Shown here one piece after another: positions 51,228-60,016 of a stretch of 64,000 nucleotides of DNA. A program made the translations under genes and the position numbers. Below the pieces are notes generated by a model. The model was not told the DNA's origin. It saw only the letters and a program-made list of their open reading frames with translations, and searched no databases. Origin of the DNA: Streptomyces sp. NBC_01224 (GTDB taxonomy: Bacteria; Actinomycetota; Actinomycetes; Streptomycetales; Streptomycetaceae); NCBI RefSeq assembly GCF_036002945.1, contig NZ_CP108529.1:9171001-9235000 (forward strand), written 5' to 3'. Every line of letters begins with the position of its first letter. The stretch's first letter is position 1.

Positions 51228-52016
51228 ATGGACACGCACGCCGCATCCGAGCCGATCCGGCACGATCCGCCACATGACGCGATCATCCCCGGTCCGCCGA
51301 TCCGGCAGCTCTTCCGGGACGTCATCGCAGACCGCCTGCCGGACCGGAGGCCACCACAGGCGGCGATGCTGTTCGGCTCCGAGGCCGACCCGTCCTGGAA
51401 CGACCGGAGCTTCCTCGCCGACTTCTGCAACGAGATCCTCCACCAGGACACTTGCCAGCCGGACACCGCCGACGGCATCCCCCTGCTCGCGGCCCTGGTC
51501 GTCGACGACCGGGTGCCCGCCCGACACCGGTTCCAAGCGGTGAACTTGCTGTTCAACGCCGCCACGGTTGCCGAGCGACACCTCGCCGAGAGCTGGCCGG
51601 CCACTCCCCGGCATGCCGATCCCGACAGCGAGGCCCGGGCCCGGATCGCCGTCCAGTCCTGCACGCCGGACCTGCTGGCCCGCTGGCCGGCCGAATGCCC
51701 GGCGGTCTGGCTGGCCTTGGGCGGCCTCGCTGTGGTCTTCCCGACGGACCGAACTCTGCCCGCCCTGACCCCGCGCCTGCGGGGCTTCGCAGACCAGCAC
51801 CCCTCGGGCACCGACATCGGAGACTACGTGCGTTTCGTCCTCGCGCTGGCCGCCCAGGACGACGACCAGATCCTCGCGGAAACGGAGAGGTTCACCGACG
51901 CCTACTGGACGGGCACCGCGCGTGGAGTGCCGGCACTGGCGCGAGCCCTCCATCTCCTCGGCCAGATGCTGACCAGGGTCGGAACCGGACTCAACCGGTC
52001 GCACGCCGGGCAATGA
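51228..52016 (+). CDS. Hypothetical helical protein
   Basis: 262 residues, mostly predicted helical, without signal peptide or membrane segments. Blocks such as IRQLFRDVIADRLPDRRPPQ, RHRFQAVNLLFNAATVAERH and YVRFVLALAAQDDDQILAET suggest an armadillo/HEAT-like helical arrangement of the type in some actinobacterial hypothetical proteins. I do not recognise the family. The codon pattern supports coding. No Shine-Dalgarno; TAGGCT about ten bases upstream may be a -10 of a leaderless transcript. Confidence 0.7.
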   Translation: MDTHAASEPIRHDPPHDAIIPGPPIRQLFRDVIADRLPDRRPPQAAMLFGSEADPSWNDRSFLADFCNEILHQDTCQPDTADGIPLLAALVVDDRVPARHRFQAVNLLFNAATVAERHLAESWPATPRHADPDSEARARIAVQSCTPDLLARWPAECPAVWLALGGLAVVFPTDRTLPALTPRLRGFADQHPSGTDIGDYVRFVLALAAQDDDQILAETERFTDAYWTGTARGVPALARALHLLGQMLTRVGTGLNRSHAGQ

Positions 52017-52264
52017 CGTCACCTGTGGGCAAGGCGCACTGCGTGTCGCCCGGGCTGCTATTTCTCGTGAACAATCACGGGCCTCAAGATCCGCAACTGC
52101 CGCCCAGACCGGCAGACAAACGCTGCCCCTGGAAGTGAACGAAGCCGACGCGCCCACAGCCCAGCTCTCGGCAGGTCCGTGTGAGCTGCGACGGTCTTCC
52201 GTGCTTCATTGCCTGGAGGAGAGCAGTGACCATCTGGAAACGGACCTGACTCTCAAGGGCAGGC

Positions 52265-52711
52265 TCAGGCCCGCGCGGCGGCTTCGTAGAGATCGAGCAG
52301 CCGACCGCGCGTCGCATGCAGCCGTCGGGTGAGCACCATGCCGACCCATTGACTGATGGCGAATCCGAACTCGGGGTCCGATTGACACAGCGCCCGGACC
52401 TCGGGAGCGTCGAATTCATAGGCGCGGACGGGGCTCAATGTCTCGGCGCCCAGTTCCCACTCGAAGGGCGGGAAGAGCCAGGACAGTCCGACCAGCTCGC
52501 CCGGCACCAGCGTTTCAATCTCCGCGCGACGACGGTGCGGAAGCTGTGCATCGAGGGTCACCGCCCCGGTCTTGAGGATCCAGAAGCGGTCGGCGATGGT
52601 GTGTTCCTCGAAAAGCCGCCGCGCCGCGGGGAACAAGACGTTGTCGGCAAGGCTCAGGAGATGGTCACGGTGTGCGGGCGGCAGAGACGTGATCTTGAGT
52701 GTGGTGGTCAT
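52265..52711 (-). CDS. Cyclic nucleotide-binding (CRP-like cNMP) domain protein
   Basis: 148 residues consisting of one cNMP-binding beta-barrel (NVLFPAARRLFEEHTIADRF, WILKTGAVTLDAQL, ETLVPGELVGLSWLFPPFEW) and a C-terminal helix, without the CRP helix-turn-helix. The ligand-binding Arg region is not typical, so it may sense something else or be structural. ATG 52711 has a very strong GGAGGAG. Similar stand-alone proteins occur in Streptomyces stress/dormancy loci with CBS and DUF2795 proteins, which are close by here. Confidence 0.85.
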   Translation of the reverse strand: MTTTLKITSLPPAHRDHLLSLADNVLFPAARRLFEEHTIADRFWILKTGAVTLDAQLPHRRRAEIETLVPGELVGLSWLFPPFEWELGAETLSPVRAYEFDAPEVRALCQSDPEFGFAISQWVGMVLTRRLHATRGRLLDLYEAAARA

Positions 52712-53583
52712 CGGAGTACTCCTCCGAGGAGCGGCTCTGTGTGGAGGGCGGAATCCTCATGTCGCCCAATGGATTCGCTCACTGCTGCAGTACACGACTG
52801 CATGGGAGGCGACACACGAGGAAATGCCCGGAGCGCGTCGGCTCGTGCGGTCACAAGGTTCTGGCGACCTCTCGTATCGGAGTTGTTCCCCGCCACGGCA
52901 GAAGTACGCGGCAGACCGGACCGTGACGCCCCACTTGAACCGGGTGTGGCGACGCGCCGACCAAGCGACCACGACCCGAACCCCGACCATGAACGCGCGG
53001 AACAGGCGGTTCGCTGAACAGGCTGCTTCTGGAGGTGATCGGGTGGAACGACGAGCAGATGGCCGGCGTTGCGCTGCTGATAGCGGAAGTCGGGGGTGTA
53101 CGGCCCCGATGCGCGGGCCGGCTATGAGCCGCGGGCAAGCAATCGGGAACGGTGGGACCGGCGAGGAGAGACTTCTTCAGCCATCGGGCAGGAACGAGCG
53201 GTGATCCGACGGCTGAGTAGCGTTACTGCCTTCGGCCCCCCTTCTCCTGCCGGAGGGCGGAGGTCTTGTGCTGTCCGACAACCCTGCAATCCTGGCCTGC
53301 AGGCCATGCCGTTCGGATGCCGCGCTCGGCCTGCTGTGGTGCGCTGTGTCTCCGTATGCGATCACACCCGCCCCGCGTGAGGATCGGGTTACGGGCGGTG
53401 GTCCGGTTGCGCCCCAACCCCTGTGCAGGGTTGGCACCCTTCCCCGGTGCTCCGGTCCGCTTCCCGGCCTGCACCGCCAGGGGGGGCCGGTCGCGCCAGC
53501 GGCGGCGGAACGCGTAGACAGGTCCCAGGACGGAAAGCCGACCTGCACTTTCCGTCCATCACCGCTTACCTGGAGGCCGTCCT
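52712..53583. other. 870-base stretch without a recognisable gene
   Basis: Six-frame reading gives only shadows. A short plus-strand frame near 53024 (LLLEVIGWNDEQMAGVALLI) looks protein-like but has no start and no family I can name. Confidence 0.45.
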
Positions 53584-54222
53584 TCAGGCTGTGGAGCCGT
53601 TCTCCGGGTGTGCCGACGTCCACGGAGCACCGTCACCCGGCAACGGCCCCCACACCAGCGCTCCCCGGTGAAACCCGGGAGTGGCCTCGGTCATCAGCGG
53701 GCCGGTGCCTTGGGTGACGGCTTCAGCCACGGTGTCCAGAAACTCGCTGAGGCATCCGTACCCGGGGAAGGTGAGCGGTCCCGACGGCGGCTCACCGTCG
53801 GCCTGGCTGAAGGTGGCGAGGCGACCTCCAGCCTCGACTGCCAGGCCGCCCCACGGGGCAAGGGAGTAGTCAGCGACAGCGAAAGGTACCCAGGCACCCC
53901 AGAACTGCTCGGCATTCCCTCCGCTGTTCCGGACTGCCACGATCGCCTCAAGCGGCAGCAGATGGTGCTGGGCAAGGAACAGACCCGGGGCGTACTGGTC
54001 AGGGTCGCGATCCAGGGCTGAGGCGTCGACCGTTCCGTCGCACATCATCAGCAGCGTCACCAGGTCGGCGGGCAGGCCCACCCCCAGCTCGTCCTCGGCG
54101 GAACGAACGGCGGCCACGGCCGCGCCCGGCCGCAAGGTTGCGTGCGAGGCGGGCGCGTGCACCGCCAGCCAGTCAGTGATGGCGGCCCAGGCAGGCAGAA
54201 CGTCACGCATCATGTCCTTCAT
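53584..54222 (-). CDS. SMI1/KNR4-family protein (immunity-like)
   Basis: 212 residues. The SUKH/SMI1 pattern is visible: an N-terminal WAAITDWLAVHAP, the AEDELGVGLPADLVTLLMMC block and DGTVDASALDRD, then LPLEAIVAVRNS and WVPFAVADYSLAPWGGLAVE. Such proteins are frequent immunity proteins of contact-dependent or polymorphic toxins. The start may be ATG 54222 or the tandem ATGs at 54213/54210, which have AAGGA upstream. It overlaps the tail of a decayed upstream frame (see 54203-54480), as toxin-immunity pairs often do. Confidence 0.8.
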   Translation of the reverse strand: MKDMMRDVLPAWAAITDWLAVHAPASHATLRPGAAVAAVRSAEDELGVGLPADLVTLLMMCDGTVDASALDRDPDQYAPGLFLAQHHLLPLEAIVAVRNSGGNAEQFWGAWVPFAVADYSLAPWGGLAVEAGGRLATFSQADGEPPSGPLTFPGYGCLSEFLDTVAEAVTQGTGPLMTEATPGFHRGALVWGPLPGDGAPWTSAHPENGSTA

Positions 54223-54480
54223 TGAGCAGCGCGGGCCACTTCGGGTCATCGTAGGTGGTGTCGTTGTACGGTGATCGCGGGTGCCGTCACCCTTCGCCAC
54301 CAACCGTCCGCACGCACTCCAGTCCGGCGTAGCCGATGTTCTTGGCCCGGTTCAAGCCATTGTTGGCGGCAGGGAATCCGGGCGACTTGTACGTCGCCGC
54401 GAACGGGAACGTGCAGCCAAGGTTCCAGCTCGGTCCGTGCTCAAGCGGATCCAGGACAACGAACCGAGAGTATTGACGTG
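54203..54480 (-). pseudogene. Unidentified protein remnant overlapping the SMI1 gene start
   Basis: One minus-strand frame reads RQYSRFVVLDPLEHGPSWNL, GCTFPFAATYKSPGFPAANN and GLNRAKNIGYAGLECVRT, has a TGA at 54280-54282, then continues in the same frame with SPYNDTTYDDPKWPALLNEG to a TGA at 54203-54205 inside the SMI1 gene. The residue composition is protein-like. It may be the C-terminus of a toxin matched to the SMI1 protein. No family recognised. Confidence 0.35.
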
Positions 54481-54547
54481 CACACGTCTTGACTGGTGGT
54501 CACTGTCGCACGCACCGTTGCTGGGCCGATCTTTCCAAGGGGGGTAC

Positions 54548-56158
54548 GTGAACAGCAAGTTGCTCGGCGCGTCCACGGTCCTGGCCCTCTTGGCTTTGGT
54601 GGGCGCCTTGCCGGCGCCTGCCTCCTCCGAGCCGCGGCCTTCAGGTGCCCTGCCGCTGGGCGCCGTCGGCTTGACCGAGACCCGCAGCACGCGGACGCTG
54701 CAGCCCGGTGTCACCCTCACGCGGATCGTGCGCGGTGGCGACGCCCCGGCGCTTGCGTGGACGGTCGAGGTTTCCATACCCGGCGGTGCCACCTCGCCGG
54801 ACCCCGACGCGCCGCCGACGGCGCTGAAGGACCGGGCGAGCGCCGACGAGCTGACTGCCGATGTTCAGGGGAACGGCTTCGACGCCCGGGTCGAGGAAGT
54901 CACGACTCCGGCCGTCGCCGACTACACCGCTGGAACGCTTGGGTGGCGGGTCCGGGTCGGGCAGTTCGACTCGCAGTCCGCCGCGACGGCCGAGCTCACC
55001 CGGCTGAAAGGGGCCGGGCACGCCGGGTCCGTCGTGTACACCGGCTGGGACGGCAACCCCGAGGACCGTGGCCCGTGGCGGATCGACGTGCTCACCATCG
55101 ACCCGGACCGGTTCCGCGGCGGGCTCAAGGCGTCGTACGGTCCCGATCTGGAGAACCGCGAGAAGACCAGTGAGCTGGCGGCCGCGGCCGGCGCGACCGC
55201 AGCGGTCAACGCCGGGTTCTTCGTCCTCGACCCGCGAGCCGGAGCGCCGGGCGATCCGGCGGGCGTCGGCGTCTACGACGGCCGGCTGCTGAGCGAGCCG
55301 GTGAACGGGCGCCCCGGCCTGGTGATGCGCGACTCCGGCCGGCACAGCGAGGTCGCCCGGTTCACCTGGAAGGGACGGGTCGTCGGCCGGGACGCGTCGC
55401 AACCTCTGGACGGCATCGACCGCGTGCCGGGTTTGATCAGGAACTGCGGCGGCACCGCCGACGACACTCCGACCTCGCTGCCCCTGCACGACGTGACCTG
55501 CACCGACCGCGACGAGCTCGTCGCCTTCACGCCTGAATACGGTCGGCAGACGCCGCAGGGCGACGGCCTCGAGGCCGTACTGGACACCCGCGGACGGGTC
55601 CTGGAGCTGCGCTCACCACGCGGCGGACCGCTGCCGGCCGGCGGCAGCTCCGTGCAGGCGACCGGCACCCGCGTCGCCGAGCTGGCCGCCCTGGCGCAGG
55701 CCGGCCGGCCCCTGCGGGTCGAGAGGACGTTGCGGGACGGCAGCGGCCGTAAAGTCTCCCCGTCACCGGCGACGAGCATTCTCAACGGCGGTCCCGAACT
55801 GGTCCGCGACGGACGCCTGCACGTCACGGCTGCGACCGACGGGATGGTGCAGCCAGGCAACGCGAGCTTCTACTACGGCTGGGTGCACAAGCGCAATCCA
55901 CGCACGCTGGCCGGGGTGGACGCCGCCGGCAGGACCGTACTGGTCACGGCCGACGGACGCAGCACGGACGCGCTCGGGCTGAGCATCCCCGAGAGTGCCG
56001 CCGTCGCCCGGGCACTCGGCCTGCGCGACGCGGTCAATCTTGACGGTGGCGGGTCGACCACCATGGTGGTCGACGGAGAAGTGATCAACGACCCGTCCGA
56101 CGCGGCCGGTGAACGCCCCGTCGGGGACGCACTGCTGATCCTGCCCGACCGGGGCTGA
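54548..56158 (+). CDS. Secreted phosphodiester glycosidase-domain (NAGPA) protein with SPOR-like repeat
   Basis: 536 residues. The signal peptide spans about 1-27 (LLGASTVLALLALVGALPAP). A SPOR-like segment (GWRVRVGQFDSQSAATAELT) lies about 130-170, then the NAGPA-type domain from about 200 to the end, with AAVNAGFFVLDPRAG, NGGPELVRDGRLHV, LAGVDAAGRTVLVTADGR and the glycine-rich NLDGGGSTTMVVDG. This fold removes GlcNAc or other sugars from phosphodiesters, or acts on cell-wall polymers, outside the cell. GTG 54548 has AAGGGGGG. It is followed 55 bases later by a secreted esterase gene on the same strand. Confidence 0.88.
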   Translation: MNSKLLGASTVLALLALVGALPAPASSEPRPSGALPLGAVGLTETRSTRTLQPGVTLTRIVRGGDAPALAWTVEVSIPGGATSPDPDAPPTALKDRASADELTADVQGNGFDARVEEVTTPAVADYTAGTLGWRVRVGQFDSQSAATAELTRLKGAGHAGSVVYTGWDGNPEDRGPWRIDVLTIDPDRFRGGLKASYGPDLENREKTSELAAAAGATAAVNAGFFVLDPRAGAPGDPAGVGVYDGRLLSEPVNGRPGLVMRDSGRHSEVARFTWKGRVVGRDASQPLDGIDRVPGLIRNCGGTADDTPTSLPLHDVTCTDRDELVAFTPEYGRQTPQGDGLEAVLDTRGRVLELRSPRGGPLPAGGSSVQATGTRVAELAALAQAGRPLRVERTLRDGSGRKVSPSPATSILNGGPELVRDGRLHVTAATDGMVQPGNASFYYGWVHKRNPRTLAGVDAAGRTVLVTADGRSTDALGLSIPESAAVARALGLRDAVNLDGGGSTTMVVDGEVINDPSDAAGERPVGDALLILPDRG

Positions 56159-56213
56159 CCCGGCCCGGTCCGAGAACGCCCGAGCCGACGACCTTCGACC
56201 GCCAGGAGCCGCC

Positions 56214-57242
56214 ATGACCGCCGTCCCGATCCGCCGAGCCCGCCTCCTGCTCGTCCTTGCCGCGCTGCTGCTCACCCTGGCGTCGACCCCGTCGGCGCCA
56301 GCTACCGCGTCGACGGTGTCACCTGCCGGGCGAGCGGGCGGGTTCGGGCCCTCGTCCCGGGGTGCCGAGGTGGTCGCGGTCACCCAGGTCGCCGACCGGC
56401 AGGTCGACTTGTCGGTCCGTTCACCGGCCCTCGGCGGCCGGACGGTGAACGTTCGTCTGCTCACGCCCGATGGCTGGGATCCGGGCGACCGGAGCCGGCG
56501 CTGGCCGACCCTCTGGCTGCTGCACGGCTGCTGCGGGGACTACACGTCGTGGACCAGTCGGACCGACGTCGCGCGGACCGAAAGCCTGCGCGACGTCCTC
56601 GTGGTCATGCCGGAGGCCGGCTGGGACGGCTGGTACAGCGACTGGTGGAACTACGGCCAGGGCGGTGACCCGGCGTGGGAGACCTTCCACACCAAGGAGC
56701 TGCGCCTCCTCCTTGAGCACGACTGGGGCGCGAGCAGGAACCGCGTCGTGGCGGGACTTTCGATGGGTGGCCAGGGCGCCCTGCTGTATGCCGCCCGGCA
56801 CCCCGGGATGTTCAAGGCGGCTGCGGCGTACTCCGGCTCTGTGCACCCGCTGCTCAACGACGAGTCGGTGAACCGCATCATGGGATTCTTCGCCGGTCAG
56901 GGCAATGACCCGCTGAGGGTCTGGGGCGACCCGGTTGCGCAACGTGACATCTGGGCGGACCACGACCCATTCCACCTGGCCAAGCGCCTCAAGTCGATCC
57001 CCGTCTACCTGTCCTGCGGCGACGGCACCACCGGCCCCTTGGACCCGCCGGGCACCTCGAGCGCGCTCGAGGCGGACTTCAACAGGCAGAACCAGGCCCT
57101 TGCGAGCGAGCTCGGACGCCAGGGTGCGAAGCGCGTGACCACTCACTTCTACGGACCGGGGACCCACGGCTGGCCGTACTGGCAGCGTGAGTTGCACTCC
57201 TCGCTACCGATGCTGCTCCACGCCCTGCGGGCCGACGGCTGA
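56214..57242 (+). CDS. Secreted esterase, antigen 85/EstD-like alpha/beta hydrolase
   Basis: 342 residues. The signal peptide spans about 1-32 (LLLVLAALLLTLASTPSAPA). The Ag85-like fold has LWLLHGCCGDYTSW (oxyanion region), GLSMGGQGALLYAARHPG with S183, and the terminal His in PGTHGWPYWQREL. Related enzymes are acyl- or mycolyl-transferases and esterases. ATG 56214 has AGGAG seven bases upstream. It sits in a likely operon with the phosphodiester-glycosidase gene, so both may process an extracellular or cell-surface substrate. Confidence 0.9.
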   Translation: MTAVPIRRARLLLVLAALLLTLASTPSAPATASTVSPAGRAGGFGPSSRGAEVVAVTQVADRQVDLSVRSPALGGRTVNVRLLTPDGWDPGDRSRRWPTLWLLHGCCGDYTSWTSRTDVARTESLRDVLVVMPEAGWDGWYSDWWNYGQGGDPAWETFHTKELRLLLEHDWGASRNRVVAGLSMGGQGALLYAARHPGMFKAAAAYSGSVHPLLNDESVNRIMGFFAGQGNDPLRVWGDPVAQRDIWADHDPFHLAKRLKSIPVYLSCGDGTTGPLDPPGTSSALEADFNRQNQALASELGRQGAKRVTTHFYGPGTHGWPYWQRELHSSLPMLLHALRADG

Positions 57243-57458
57243 ACGGTCATGTGCCGAGATCATCCGCCCGGGCATCCCCGCCGCGCCATGGCCAGCCGTG
57301 TCTGGGACGAGCCCCCGGCCGGCCAAGGGAGATCGTGGGATCGTCGCCGGTCACGGCGATCTCGTCTGCACGCTGCGCCAGTTCCACCACCGGCTCGCTC
57401 CGGGTGTCCCGCCCCCGAATCCGCACGTCGCCCCGCCTCCGCTGGAAAGATTCGGTCC

Positions 57459-57719
57459 ATGAACGACATCACCCCTGCCCAGAGAGCCCGCGAGCTGCTT
57501 ACCCAGGCATCCCAGCACCCGGTTGCCAGTCCTCAGCGCGACGCGCTGGTGGCAGAAGCCGCCGTGTGGGCACGGCTGGAGCACGCAGCCATCATGGAGC
57601 ATCACACGGCCGTAGCGGTCGACATCGAGTCCGCCCTGGCCGCTTTCGCCGACCCCGTGCAGAAACTCGGCAGGGAGGTCGGCAACCTGACCGAGCACAT
57701 CGAACTCAGCCAGAAGTGA
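57459..57719 (+). CDS. Small hypothetical helical protein
   Basis: 86 residues, almost all helical and amphipathic (ITPAQRARELLTQASQHPVA, SALAAFADPVQKLGREVGNL). No signal peptide or membrane segment. ATG 57459 has GGAAAG nine bases upstream. I do not recognise a family. Confidence 0.6.
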   Translation: MNDITPAQRARELLTQASQHPVASPQRDALVAEAAVWARLEHAAIMEHHTAVAVDIESALAAFADPVQKLGREVGNLTEHIELSQK

Positions 57720-57762
57720 GCGAGCACGCGGAGGGAGGGCATCGCGGTGGTCATGTGCTGCG

Positions 57763-58400
57763 ATGACGCTGAGGCGCTGGGGCAGGCCGCGCGGCGAGCT
57801 GCCCTTCGAGACCGCTGAACGCCGACTCGGGGAAGGCTCCGTCCCCGTGCTGTGCACCGACGGCCTCCTCCAGGCACCGGACCGGGATATGGACGCCGGG
57901 CCCGACCAGCTGCCCCGTACCATGGCCGGCCCCGTACGATCGCTCGAGCAGCTCTGCGGTGCCGTGGCGACCACCCTGCTGTCAGGGCCCCGAACCGGTG
58001 ACGCGGCCCCGCTCCTTGCCCGCCCCCGCGTTCTGGAAGCAGGACGGGCCGTCCACCGGGAGCTGCCGGTCGACCCCGCGCAGGTCGCCCGCGCGCGTAT
58101 CTTCACCACCCGTCAGCTTGCCGACCGAAGGTCTGCAACCACCCGTCCTCACCACCGAACTGATGGTCAGTCAGTCAGCTGGCCGGCAAACGCCATCCGG
58201 CACGCGTGCGGCCCGCTCTCCCTGCGCATCCGCGAGGTCTCCGACGGCAGTCTCAGCGCCCCGCACCTGCGCTGCGCGCACCAGCGACGAGGGCGGCCGC
58301 GGACTGTTCCCGGTGGCCCGGCTCGCCTCCCGTTGGGGCGCCCGCTGCGACCGCGACGGCAAGACCATCCGGGCCGAGCAGCCCCTTGTTCCTGTCGGAG
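57763..58400 (+). pseudogene. SpoIIE-type phosphatase / anti-sigma-like ATPase remnant
   Basis: Frame 1 gives the PP2C tail (RGELPFETAERRLGEGSVPV, LCTDGLLQAPDRDMDAGPDQ) and linker (LPVDPAQVARARIFTTRQLA) to about 58125. Another frame then carries pieces of the HATPase domain (LTTELMVSQSAG, SDEGGRGLFPVARLASRWGA, RDGKTIRAEQPL). At least two frameshifts and loss of the front of the gene. Normally such proteins regulate anti-anti-sigma factors. Confidence 0.7.
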
Positions 58401-58469
58401 ATCCTTTCGGAGTACCTGGTCCCGGCGATGTGAGGGCCGGAGCGATCGGGTTAGTCTGTCCGTCGTACC

Positions 58470-58541
58470 GGACACGGGGTGCCCCATCCGAGGGCTGAGA
58501 TCACACCCGTCGAACCTGAACCAGTTCGTACTGGCGGAGGG
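58470..58541 (+). promoter_or_regulatory. TPP riboswitch (thi box)
   Basis: All conserved parts of the thiamine pyrophosphate aptamer are present: ACACGGGGTGCC at the 5' side, the GGGCTGAGAT core at 58492-58501, ACCTGAACCAGTTCGTACTG at 58514-58533 and the closing GGCGGAGGG at 58533-58541. The last segment is also the Shine-Dalgarno of the permease gene at 58551, so TPP binding should hide the ribosome binding site and repress translation. Confidence 0.93.
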
Positions 58542-58550
58542 ATGTCTTCC

Positions 58551-59963
58551 ATGCCTTTGGCGCATGTATCCGGCGGTCTGCCCGCCGACGGCCGGCAGAC
58601 CGTCTTCGACGGACGGATGCCGGCGGCCCCCGGCGACCTCCGTGTCGAAGCGCACGGTATAGAGCCGGTCCCCGAGAGCAACCGCTACGGCGGTCCCGGG
58701 CGCCTGTTCACCGTATGGTTCGCTCCCAATCTGACCATGACCGGCGTGTTCACGGGCACCGTGGGCATCGCCCTCGGCCTGGACTTCGCAGCCGCGCTCA
58801 CCGCCGTCGTGCTGGGCACCGTCCTCGGCGCGGTGCCCACCGCCTACCTGGGCACCTGGGGGAGCCAGACCGGTGCCGGGCAGCTGCCGCTGGCCCGGCT
58901 GGCCTTCGGCCGCGGCGTGGCGGTGCCCGGCATCCTGCAGTGGCTGTCCTCGGTCGCCTGGGACGCGCTGATCGGGCTGTTCGGCGGGGACGCGCTCGCG
59001 CGGCTGTGCGGCTGGCCGTTCTGGCTCGGTGTCCTGGTCATGCTGGTGGCCCAGGGCGTCCTCGGCGTGCTGGGCTACGAGGCCATCCACCGGCTTCAGA
59101 TCGTCATGACCTTCGTGCTCGCGGCCGCATTCGCGCTGATCGCCTGGCGGCTGCTCGACGGTGTCCACCCCGCCGGCAGCGGCAGCGGCACCGCGCACGG
59201 CGCCGACCAGGTCGGCGCGTTCGTCCTGACCAGTACCATCGCGCTGAGTCTGACCCTGTCCTGGGCTCCATACGCCAGCGACTTCAGCCGCTACCTGCCG
59301 CGCACCACCTCGCGCCCACGCATGTTCTGGTGCACGCTGCTCGGCCTTGTGGCGTCCTTCGTGGCCGTCCAGACACTCGGCCTGTGGGGTGCCTCGGTGC
59401 TGACCGACCAGACCGCCGCGGGTGTGGACGAGCTGCTGGGCGGCGGGGCGCTGGGCGCGTTCGGGCTGCTCGCCGTGGCGCTGGCGGCCCTCAGCAGCAA
59501 CGCCATGAACGACTACAGCGGTTCCTTGGCGCTGCAGACCGTGGGAGTGCGCCTTCCGCGCCCGGCGGCGGCCGCCCTCGCCGCCGTGCTCGGCTTCCCT
59601 CTGGTGCTGTGGATGCACGCTGCCGACACCACGGCCCGCTTCCAGAACGTGCTGCTGTTCGTCGGCTACTGGATTCCCGGTTTCGTGGCGATCATCGTCG
59701 TCGACTGGCTCGCCCGGGCCCGGGCGAGGGGCGGCGCCGCGATCGACCTCGCCGCCGAGACCGCCCGGGCACAACCCGGATGGCCCCCGTTGCTGGCGTT
59801 CGTCGTCGCCTTCGCCGCCGCCGTACCGTTCATGGACACCAGTCTGTACGTGGGCCCGGTGTCGGCCGCCCTGCACGGCGCCGACCTCTCGTACTACGTG
59901 GCGTTCCTCGTGGCCCTGGCGGTATACGCCCCGCTGCGGCTGCGTCACCGACCGCAGGACTGA
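58551..59963 (+). CDS. cytX: NCS1-family cytosine/HMP permease (CytX-like)
   Basis: 470 residues, about 12 membrane helices of the nucleobase:cation symporter-1 family (WFAPNLTMTGVFTGTVGIAL, TAYLGTWGSQTGAGQLPLAR, LSSNAMNDYSGSLALQTVGV). Under a TPP riboswitch and ahead of thiM-thiE-thiD it most likely imports the thiamine pyrimidine hydroxymethylpyrimidine or a relative. ATG 58551 is chosen over ATG 58542 because GGAGGG lies directly against the latter and at nine bases from the former. The specificity is inferred from context. Confidence 0.88.
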   Translation: MPLAHVSGGLPADGRQTVFDGRMPAAPGDLRVEAHGIEPVPESNRYGGPGRLFTVWFAPNLTMTGVFTGTVGIALGLDFAAALTAVVLGTVLGAVPTAYLGTWGSQTGAGQLPLARLAFGRGVAVPGILQWLSSVAWDALIGLFGGDALARLCGWPFWLGVLVMLVAQGVLGVLGYEAIHRLQIVMTFVLAAAFALIAWRLLDGVHPAGSGSGTAHGADQVGAFVLTSTIALSLTLSWAPYASDFSRYLPRTTSRPRMFWCTLLGLVASFVAVQTLGLWGASVLTDQTAAGVDELLGGGALGAFGLLAVALAALSSNAMNDYSGSLALQTVGVRLPRPAAAALAAVLGFPLVLWMHAADTTARFQNVLLFVGYWIPGFVAIIVVDWLARARARGGAAIDLAAETARAQPGWPPLLAFVVAFAAAVPFMDTSLYVGPVSAALHGADLSYYVAFLVALAVYAPLRLRHRPQD

Positions 59964-60016
59964 CCGCCGTCCCCCGGCGTCCCGACACCATCCCCTCCCG
60001 CACGGAGCGAATCCGA

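Noticed and set aside
53250..53580. Structured-looking, repeat-rich segment suggestive of a group II intron or attenuator
   Set aside because: No reverse transcriptase, no domain V-like hairpin and no convincing start/stop structure.
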